DNA of 64,000 nucleotides from Desmonostoc muscorum FACHB-395 (GTDB lineage: Bacteria > Cyanobacteriota > Cyanobacteriia > Cyanobacteriales > Nostocaceae): assembly GCF_014698035.1 (NCBI RefSeq), contig NZ_JACJSF010000016.1, positions 1 through 64,000 on the forward strand, given 5' to 3'. A program made the position numbers and the translations under genes. The notes beneath the pieces were generated by a model. It saw only the letters and a program-made list of their open reading frames with translations, had not been told where the DNA came from and searched no databases. Positions 53,643-60,477 of this stretch are shown here, one piece after another; the first letter of the stretch is position 1; the number at the start of each line of letters is the position of its first letter.

Positions 53643-53970
53643 TGTCCATTTTTGATTTTAGATTGTCGGGCTGAAGTTCCGCCGACAGTGTTAGCGAGTC
53701 TTTTTCCTTTGGGAGATAGCAAGGGTAGTTTATTAAAAAAATTACTAGAACAGGGCTGTCCCTAACTCGGCCCATAATTACATAAACCTCATCTATGCTG
53801 AAACCTAGAGTTTTTTAAAAGATATATTTATGTAGGTTGGGTGGAGTGAAACGCAACCCAACATTACCACCTTATTTATGTTGGGTTACGCGATCGCTGC
53901 ACCCAACCGACAAAACTACGGTTCTCAAGGTAAATGAGGTTTAGATGAGGAATGCGGAACAGAAGAATGT
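53643..53970. other. Intergenic region with terminator-like hairpin and nested inverted repeat
   Basis: TTGTCGG (about 53666) pairs with CCGACAG (about 53683) shortly after the peptide gene, with TCTTTTTCC downstream: a plausible terminator. 53835-53908 is a nested inverted repeat: outer GGTTGGGTG/CACCCAACC, inner AACCCAACAT/ATGTTGGGTT. The GTTGGGT words are a widespread Nostoc repeat. Confidence 0.65.
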
Positions 53971-55647
53971 TCAAGATAATATTGGAGATTTCCACCAATG
54001 ATTTCTTTGGACAAGTGTGTGAACTTGCCAATTGGGGTCTGGTTGAGGATAGTCTAAACGGAAGTGTCCGCCTCGGCTCTCGGTTCTAAAAGCAGCACTT
54101 TTGAGAATTAAATCAGCCACATCTAATAAATTGCGGGTTTCTGCCCAAAGTCGCAATTGTCGTTCAACATCTGGGAACTCAAAACTAGCTGATTCTGTTG
54201 GGTGTAAAGCAAGCAAGAATTGACTTAAAGGCAAAGCAGCGAAATCTTGCTGCCAAGATTCAACAGTAGCGATCGCAGTTTCCAACTTTGATTGCTCCCG
54301 ACAAATACCAGCACTTTCCCATACTAGACGTGGTAACTTCTCTCTGAGTGCTTCTAGTTGTGCTTGCTGGCTGTGCCACTCACTAGGATCAATACTAAAT
54401 TTACGTGATGGCAACACTGGTGTTTCTGATGGCAACCCAATATTTTCCAGCTCTATTTGGCTCATCTGGGCCCCAAAGACAATACATTCCAGCAGGGAAT
54501 TACTGGCAAGGCGATTTGCCCCATGCACCCCGGTACTAGCAGTTTCACCCACCGCGTACAAACTCTTAATATTCGTGCGATTCATCAGATCCGCGACAAT
54601 CCCACCCATCCAATAATGGGCAGCAGGCGCTACAGGAATTGGTTCATGGAATACATCAATTCCCCAATGCTGGCAAACTTTGATGATGTTGGGAAAGCGG
54701 TGACGAATCTTGTCGGCAGGGATGGGGCGCATATCCAACCATACATGGGCAGTGGCCAAATCAACGGCAGTACGTTGTAAATGGCTGAAAATTGCTCTGC
54801 TAACTACATCTCTCGGTGCGAGTTCACCCGCCGGGTGGTAGTCATAGGCAAAACGCCGCCCTTCATTATCAACAAGGTGTGCCCCCTCACCACGTACAGC
54901 TTCGCTAATAAGAAAGCGATCAGCACCAGGTTTAGTCAGGGCAGTGGGGTGAAATTGCACAAATTCCAAATCGCGGAGAATAGCCCCAGCCCGATATGCG
55001 ATCGCTACCCCATCACCAGTACTCACAGCTGGGTTAGTGGTTTGGGCAAATACCTGACCGCCGCCACCAGTTGCCAAGATCACAGCACCCGCTTTAATCC
55101 ATGTGATTTCACCTTGATAAAACAGGCTTATTCCCTGACAGTGATTACTTTCAGGTTCCATCCACAAACTCAAAGCCAAAGCTTGCTGAATGACTTGAAT
55201 ATTCGGGCGACGTAATACTTGGGCGGTGAGAGTGGTTGTAACTTCCCTGCCTGTGGTGTCCGCAGCGTGGAGAACACGGTTGCGAGAATGGGCAGCTTCT
55301 AGAGTTAAAGCCAAGGTTTGACCATGACGGTCAAAAGCAACCCCCAAGTCAACTAGGGATTGAATGCATTTAGGGGCAAGTTGGGCGAGAAATTCTACAG
55401 CAGTGCGATCGCACAAACCTGCACCTGCCCGGATTGTATCTTCAATGTGTAGCGTGGGAGAATCTTCCGGGGAAACGGCTGCGGCTATACCACCTTGTGC
55501 CCAATCACTAGCGGACAAAGCAACAGTTTCTTTGGTAATCAAGCCGACTCGCAAGGACTCTGGTAGACGCAATGCTGTGTATAGTCCAGCAGCACCAGCG
55601 CCGACTACTAAGACATCAAATTGGCTAGGAATATCTATCTGAGGCAA
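53971..55647 (-). CDS. nadB: L-aspartate oxidase
   Basis: A flavoenzyme of about 558 residues oxidising L-aspartate to iminoaspartate, the first step of NAD synthesis. FAD site FDVLVVGAGAAGLYTALRLP, SASDWAQGGIAAA, HAADTTGREVTTTL, FVQFHPTALTKPG, ISEAVRGEGAHLVD and GANRLASNSLLECIVFG are all present. The frame is open upstream to 55722, but that part encodes PAPLPLCPSAPYPPAPSPSP, which is only the translation of a G-rich repeat. I therefore prefer the TTG at 55645-55647 (LPQIDIPSQFDV); an ATT two codons earlier is possible. Confidence 0.9.
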   Translation of the reverse strand: MPQIDIPSQFDVLVVGAGAAGLYTALRLPESLRVGLITKETVALSASDWAQGGIAAAVSPEDSPTLHIEDTIRAGAGLCDRTAVEFLAQLAPKCIQSLVDLGVAFDRHGQTLALTLEAAHSRNRVLHAADTTGREVTTTLTAQVLRRPNIQVIQQALALSLWMEPESNHCQGISLFYQGEITWIKAGAVILATGGGGQVFAQTTNPAVSTGDGVAIAYRAGAILRDLEFVQFHPTALTKPGADRFLISEAVRGEGAHLVDNEGRRFAYDYHPAGELAPRDVVSRAIFSHLQRTAVDLATAHVWLDMRPIPADKIRHRFPNIIKVCQHWGIDVFHEPIPVAPAAHYWMGGIVADLMNRTNIKSLYAVGETASTGVHGANRLASNSLLECIVFGAQMSQIELENIGLPSETPVLPSRKFSIDPSEWHSQQAQLEALREKLPRLVWESAGICREQSKLETAIATVESWQQDFAALPLSQFLLALHPTESASFEFPDVERQLRLWAETRNLLDVADLILKSAAFRTESRGGHFRLDYPQPDPNWQVHTLVQRNHWWKSPILS

Positions 55648-55649
55648 GG

Positions 55650-55757
55650 TAATGGGGGAGGGGGAGGGGGCAGGGGGGTAGGGGGCAGAGGGGCAGAGGG
55701 GCAGGGGAGCAGGGGGAGACAAGAAAAAAATTTTACTTTGTCAGCTTGTCCCACTTG
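55650..55757. repeat. G-rich repeat plus dispersed element, copy A
   Basis: 55650-55718 is a run of GGGGAG/GGGGCA units. 55713-55757 (GGGGAGACAAG ... CTTTGTCAGCTTGTCCCAC) recurs inverted at 57833-57880. This composite lies directly upstream of nadB and encodes the false N-terminal extension of that frame. Confidence 0.8.
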
Positions 55758-55810
55758 TATCCCTTGTATCCCTTGTCTCCCTTGTCCCACCTCATCTTTA
55801 ATAGAATAAT

Positions 55811-55835
55811 CCCACTCCCTTGAATCAGGAGTGGG
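55811..55835 (-). terminator. Terminator of psbU
   Basis: GGAGTGGG (55828-55835) pairs with CCCACTCC (55811-55818), with ATTATTCT beyond it on the minus strand. It lies 24 bases past the psbU stop. Confidence 0.65.
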
Positions 55836-55858
55836 GTGCTATTGGCTACAACTGCAAC

Positions 55859-56287
55859 TTATCTGTAGATACCGTTGTTAAAGCGATCGTCTCCTTCGTT
55901 GAAGGCAGGCTCTAGTTCTGTCACGGTAAACTTATCTAAGTTGGCTTGCAGAGTTGCTTTTTGGCGATCGCTCAATCCTGGAAGATCCAATACATCCTCT
56001 ACATTTTTGTAGGGAGCATTTGTGATGATTTTCTTAGCCAAGGTGGGATAAAGACCTGGATACTGTTGAAAAGCTCGGACGTTGGTATTATTCAAATCAA
56101 TTTTTTTACCAAATTCCGTTCCTAGCTTCTTATCTGCCCGATTCTGCCGCTCAATTGCCAGAATTGGCACTTGAGGAAGAGCAAAACTGTTGAAACTAGC
56201 AGCTTGGGCTATCTGAGTTGTTCCCAACCATCCCCAGCAACCAAGTAACAAACTAAACACTGTTAATAAACGCGCCAATCCTTTCAC
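55859..56287 (-). CDS. psbU: Photosystem II extrinsic 12 kDa protein PsbU
   Basis: A 142-residue lumenal subunit that stabilises the oxygen-evolving Mn4CaO5 cluster. Signal peptide 1-29 ends in AQA-A; the mature part has the paired helix-hairpin-helix segments: [39 protein letters not shown] and [17 protein letters not shown]. Length normal. Monocistronic, with a terminator hairpin after it. Confidence 0.96.
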   Translation of the reverse strand: MKGLARLLTVFSLLLGCWGWLGTTQIAQAASFNSFALPQVPILAIERQNRADKKLGTEFGKKIDLNNTNVRAFQQYPGLYPTLAKKIITNAPYKNVEDVLDLPGLSDRQKATLQANLDKFTVTELEPAFNEGDDRFNNGIYR

Positions 56288-56837
56288 GATTTTCTACCTC
56301 TTTCCATCAAACAGAAATAAAAGTTTTAAGCTAACAGTGGTCATTAGTCATTAGTCATTAGTCATACCCTGCGGGAAGCCGCTATTGCGTCTACGTGAGA
56401 GCGCCAAGGACAAAGGACAAAAGACAAAACTTGATAGCTTAATTAACACAGCAGTCATCAGAAACTAATATACAGCGTATTAATATCCACAATATTTACC
56501 GTTACTGGGTTTGACTGGGGTTTTGGCAAAAATTTTTCTCGTGATCAGAGTGTCTCTATAGCTGTAATAGGCTTCTATCAATGATCCCGGTAGCATTCGC
56601 AACGAGACGAAATCTTTACGGGGTGGCTAATTTTAGCTTCCAAGTAGAAACGAAGCCGTCTGATGTCTAATACCGAATAACCTAGCAAGAAGACTTGAGG
56701 CTGATGGACTGTTATGTAATATTTCTTAACTAATTAATTATTGACGGCATCATTCTTGATGTGCCGTAGACTGACTGGAAAAAGTTTTGCTAAGAGAAGC
56801 CTAGAAGAGCATTGCAATTTTGTGAATCCTGATTTCT
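56288..56837. other. Intergenic region upstream of psbU
   Basis: 550 bp. 56336-56367 is a TCATTAG heptamer array (about four units), followed by a dispersed palindromic repeat (CCCTGCGGGAAGCCGCTATTG, 56366-56405) and GGACAAA-type units. The part next to psbU should hold its promoter. 56560-56837 has no recognisable feature. Confidence 0.55.
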
Positions 56838-57617
56838 TCACGCTGCGATCGCAGCTAACAAAAATAGGCTGTCTACTAAAATTGTGCTTAAAACTGCGCC
56901 ACCAAAGGCATACCAGTGTTTTTGCTTTCTACCTAATGCTAAAATTCCGACTGTTAACAGCACTAAGGCAAGAACTATGGCCCAAGTTTGTCCCCAAGGT
57001 GTTTGTACTTGCATCAGGGCATTGTGTAAGATTTGTGGTGCTAAATCTGCATCTACTCTCATAATTTGCCTCCAAGAAGGCATCAAGTCGGTTAGATAAA
57101 AATATACGTCTGTTAAAACTGTACCGAATAAAGATCCTAAATAAAACCAGCTACCAACCTTGCCCCAACTCTTCGCTAGACACCAGCAAGCAAACGGTAA
57201 GCCTATAGATTCTACTGGCAGATGCCATACAGGTTCCCAACGTAACCAGCCCCAATAAATCGCTCCTGCTAACCAACTCCAGCTAAATCCTAAGAGCAAA
57301 TCGCCCCAGACATAAGTTGCAGGACGTGACATTAAGGTAAAACTTAGCCACACCCAAAATGCTGTCAGCGCTAAACTGAGAGTTGGTAGCGATCGCACTA
57401 TTGGCGCTTCAACAAATACTGGCACTGATACCAAAAACACCGCCGCCGCAAACACTAACCAATTTTGTCGGGCAGAAATAGATAAGGGCAAAGAGGGAGA
57501 AAAGGAGAGTGCAGATTCCAATTGCCTGATGCCATTCTGCCCAGTATCAGCCAAATCCAACTCAGTATCAATAGAAGGTGTAGAAGCAGTGTAGGAGGAC
57601 AGTGTATTATTAATCAA
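56838..57617 (-). CDS. DUF3120 membrane protein
   Basis: A 259-residue cyanobacterial membrane protein of the DUF3120 family, function unknown. A polar N terminus (1-48) precedes about seven hydrophobic helices. Conserved-looking stretches: RQNWLVFAAAVFLVSVPVFV, GDLLLGFSWSWLAGAIYWGW, ESIGLPFACWCLAKSWGKVG and YFYLTDLMPSW. It is always hydrophobic and tryptophan-rich near the membrane edges. No operon partner; a G-rich repeat lies upstream. Confidence 0.85.
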   Translation of the reverse strand: MINNTLSSYTASTPSIDTELDLADTGQNGIRQLESALSFSPSLPLSISARQNWLVFAAAVFLVSVPVFVEAPIVRSLPTLSLALTAFWVWLSFTLMSRPATYVWGDLLLGFSWSWLAGAIYWGWLRWEPVWHLPVESIGLPFACWCLAKSWGKVGSWFYLGSLFGTVLTDVYFYLTDLMPSWRQIMRVDADLAPQILHNALMQVQTPWGQTWAIVLALVLLTVGILALGRKQKHWYAFGGAVLSTILVDSLFLLAAIAA

Positions 57618-57716
57618 AGTTTTTAATATTTGTTACTAAACTTTATCTTATTTAAGATATCACATTTTAAAATCCCCCCCTGGGGCATTGTAATTATACA
57701 GACATTTCCCGGAGTG

Positions 57717-57898
57717 CGGGGCAGGGAGCAGGGGAGCAGGGGGCAAGGGGGCAGGGGGAAGGGGAGAAAAACCACGCACAAGGGGTAGAGCTTCAACCCT
57801 CGGTATATTTGGAACAAAAGGGCTTTTTTCCACAAGTGGGACAAGCTGACAAAGTAAAGTTTTTTCTTGTCTCTCCCTGCCCCCTGCCCCCCTGCCTC
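57717..57898. repeat. G-rich repeats and dispersed element, copy B (inverted)
   Basis: 57717-57770 is a GGGGAGCA/GGGGGCA run on the plus strand and 57872-57898 a CCCCTGC run. Between them, 57833-57880 (CAAGTGGGACAAGCTGACAA ... TTCTTGTCT) matches copy A at 55713-55757 in reverse. The surrounding gap 57618-58127 has no gene; its right end carries the uppP promoter region. Confidence 0.8.
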
Positions 57899-58127
57899 TT
57901 GTAAACGGCATCAGTCCGCTAAATATTAAAGTTTGATGAACTGGCAAAATTTCGTTGACTTATTCAGGTGGGTGTAAGAACATGGTCAGCGTCTTAGATG
58001 ATGTTATTGATCGGTAAAATCGAATTTTCTATAAGATATTAGGTGCAGTAGAGAGTATATAAAGCAACACCATCATCTAGACAATGTTCATAATCATGTC
58101 TAGAACAGAAAAAAGGTATTAATTTCT

Positions 58128-58952
58128 ATGGAGTTTATTCAAGCTTTTATTTTGGGTATTGTTCAAGGTATTACAGAGTTTTTACCTATTAGCAGTACTG
58201 CACATCTCTTGATTTTTACCAAAGTATTTGGTTGGAAAGAACTAGGTTCTAAAGATTTTGTTGATGCCATTCAATTTGGCAGTGTTATCGCTATTGTGGG
58301 GTATTTTTGGTCGCTGATTTCTAGTATTATCAAAGGTGGAATCGAAGCATTCAAAGAGAAAGATTGGCAACGTGAGGAGTGGAAAATTCTAGTTGGTATT
58401 TTAGTCGGAACATTGCCTGCCTTAATTTTCGGCTTTCTTTTGAAAGACATTCTACCAGAGAGTGCATTAATTATTGCCATCATGTCAATCATCATGGCTC
58501 TTTTACTAGCTTTGGCAGAAAAAATTGGTACTCGCAAGCGAGGTTTTGATTCACTGCAAATTCGGGATGGTATTTTAGTTGGATTGGGACAAACACTTGC
58601 TTTAATTCCGGGTGTATCTCGTTCTGGCTCAACATTGACGACTGCCTTGTTTTTAGGATTAGAACGCGATACAGCAGCGAAATTCTCATTTTTGTTAGGG
58701 TTTCCAACTCTTACGATTGCTACACTGTATAAAAGTTTGAAAATCTTCAAATTATTTCAAGCCCAACAGTTACCAGATAACATTGTGGGATTGTTAATTG
58801 TGGGGATTATTTCAACCTTTATTTTTTCCTACCTATCAATTGCATTTTTGATCAAATACTTGCAAACCAAAAACACTTTGGTTTTTGTTTGGTATAGATT
58901 AGCATTCGGTAGCGCCATTTTAGCTGCGATCGCAGCAGGTTGGAAAGGATAA
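58128..58952 (+). CDS. uppP: Undecaprenyl-diphosphate phosphatase
   Basis: A 274-residue membrane phosphatase recycling undecaprenyl diphosphate to the monophosphate used for peptidoglycan and lipid-linked glycans, and giving bacitracin resistance. Motifs QGITEFLPISSTAHLLIF near 15-32 and PGVSRSGSTLTTALFLGLER near 165; seven to eight helices. It would also supply the carrier for glycans such as the one made at 7-27 kb. Confidence 0.95.
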   Translation: MEFIQAFILGIVQGITEFLPISSTAHLLIFTKVFGWKELGSKDFVDAIQFGSVIAIVGYFWSLISSIIKGGIEAFKEKDWQREEWKILVGILVGTLPALIFGFLLKDILPESALIIAIMSIIMALLLALAEKIGTRKRGFDSLQIRDGILVGLGQTLALIPGVSRSGSTLTTALFLGLERDTAAKFSFLLGFPTLTIATLYKSLKIFKLFQAQQLPDNIVGLLIVGIISTFIFSYLSIAFLIKYLQTKNTLVFVWYRLAFGSAILAAIAAGWKG

Positions 58953-58961
58953 TTAAATAAT

Positions 58962-59000
58962 AGTCATTTGTCATTGGTCATTAGTCATTAGTCCAAAGTA
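58962..59000. repeat. TCATTNG heptamer repeat after uppP
   Basis: Units TCATTTG, TCATTGG, TCATTAG and TCATTAG in a row, about four copies, starting ten bases after the uppP stop. All three variants found separately elsewhere occur side by side here. Confidence 0.85.
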
Positions 59001-59008
59001 AATGACTA

Positions 59009-59042
59009 ATGCCCAATTCCCAATTCCCAATTCCCAATTCCC
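59009..59042. repeat. CCCAATT repeat directly before the radical SAM gene
   Basis: Five units of CCCAATT run into the ATG at 59043; the last CCC touches the start codon, so no Shine-Dalgarno is possible. Confidence 0.9.
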
Positions 59043-60380
59043 ATGAATATTAATCCTGCCCGAATTACCAAGGTTCTACCAGACTCAATAGCCGAGGAAA
59101 TTGGCTTTGAAGCTGGGGATGCGATCGTTGCAATCAATGGTACGCGTCCCCGCGATTTAATTGATTATCAGTTTTTGTGTGCTGATGAAGTTTTAGAACT
59201 AGAAGTTTTAGATGCTACTGGGAAAACTCATACCCTGGAAATCGAAAAAGATTACGATCAAGACTTGGGGCTAGAATTTGAAACTGCCCTATTTGATGGC
59301 TTAATTCAGTGCAATAATCGCTGTCCATTTTGCTTTATCGATCAACAGCCACCAGGTAAGCGCACCAGCTTGTACTTGAAAGACGACGATTACCGTCTGA
59401 GCTTTTTATACGGTTCTTATCTTACCCTGACCAATTTGCCAGAAAGAGAATGGCAGCGAATTGAGCAAATGCGCTTATCTCCGTTGTATGTTTCTGTTCA
59501 TGCGACAGAAGCTGATGTGAGAATTAGGCTGCTAAAAAATCAGCGTGCGGGACAAATCTTGCAACAACTGAAGTGGTTTCAAAAAAGGCGACTACAAATT
59601 CATGCTCAAGTTGTTGTTTGTCCTGGTATAAATGATGGCAAACATCTGGAAGAAACTCTCAAAGATTTAACGTCTTTTCATAGTGGTGAAGTCCCGACAG
59701 TGGCATCAGTGGCAGTTGTGCCGGTTGGGTTGACACGGTTTCGCCCTCCAGAAGATGAACTTATCCCTGTAACTAGAGAAAAAGCTCAAGAAGTGATTTC
59801 TCAAGTGCAAATGCTCTCACGACAATTTCGGCAACAATTTGGTTCTAGCGTTGTTTGGTTAGCCGATGAGTGGTTTTTGATTGCAGGTGAAGAATTACCC
59901 AGCGAGTCTGAATATGAAGAATATCCCCAAATTGATAACGGAGTTGGTTCGATTCAACTATTTATCAAGCAATTTGCCACCGTTGCAGCAGAATTACTCC
60001 CGGCAAAAGTATATCCTCAAAGAAAATTGACCTGGGTAGTGGGCAACGCCGTAGAAAAAGCATTTCAACCAATTTTGAAACGCTTAAATTGTGTTGAGGG
60101 TTTAGAGGTCAATATGCGTGCTTTATGTAGTGATTATTGGGGACAAACTATCAGTGTAACCGGATTACTAACTGGTCATGATTTACTTTTAAATTTAGAA
60201 GAGCAAGATTTAGGTGATGGGATTTTGCTACCCAATGTCATGTTAAAAAATGGGGAATTAGTGTTTTTAGATGATATGAGTATTGAGGAATTAGCTGGCA
60301 GACTAAATACAAAAATTTTCCCACTAGCAGGAGTTGAAGATTTAATCCAAACATGCGTTTCCAATTTTGTTCAGGTTTAG
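59043..60380 (+). CDS. PDZ-radical SAM protein (DUF512/TIGR03279 family)
   Basis: A 445-residue cyanobacterial Fe-S oxidoreductase-like protein of unknown reaction. Residues 1-75 are a PDZ-like domain (ITKVLPDSIAEEIGFEAGD). C90, C94 and C97 in CNNRCPFC bind the radical SAM cluster, followed by FIDQQPPGKRTSLYLKDDDY. A TIM-barrel-like part carries LYVSVHATEADVRIRLLKNQ, and the C-terminal DUF512 domain has VVWLADEWFLIAGEELPSE. Full length and intact. The start is sure from family length, though the leader is a CCCAATT repeat. Confidence 0.92.
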   Translation: MNINPARITKVLPDSIAEEIGFEAGDAIVAINGTRPRDLIDYQFLCADEVLELEVLDATGKTHTLEIEKDYDQDLGLEFETALFDGLIQCNNRCPFCFIDQQPPGKRTSLYLKDDDYRLSFLYGSYLTLTNLPEREWQRIEQMRLSPLYVSVHATEADVRIRLLKNQRAGQILQQLKWFQKRRLQIHAQVVVCPGINDGKHLEETLKDLTSFHSGEVPTVASVAVVPVGLTRFRPPEDELIPVTREKAQEVISQVQMLSRQFRQQFGSSVVWLADEWFLIAGEELPSESEYEEYPQIDNGVGSIQLFIKQFATVAAELLPAKVYPQRKLTWVVGNAVEKAFQPILKRLNCVEGLEVNMRALCSDYWGQTISVTGLLTGHDLLLNLEEQDLGDGILLPNVMLKNGELVFLDDMSIEELAGRLNTKIFPLAGVEDLIQTCVSNFVQV

Positions 60381-60477
60381 TTATCAAAGATCAGTTGTTT
60401 TTCGGAGGTAATTTATTGTTATGCTAGATGATAAATAAGAAGTAATGCCTAATAATTAATCCACTGAGGAGCCAGTA

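Noticed and set aside
54457-55215. Two plus-strand frames of 107 and 144 residues
   Set aside because: Both are antisense to nadB, which is intact and conserved.
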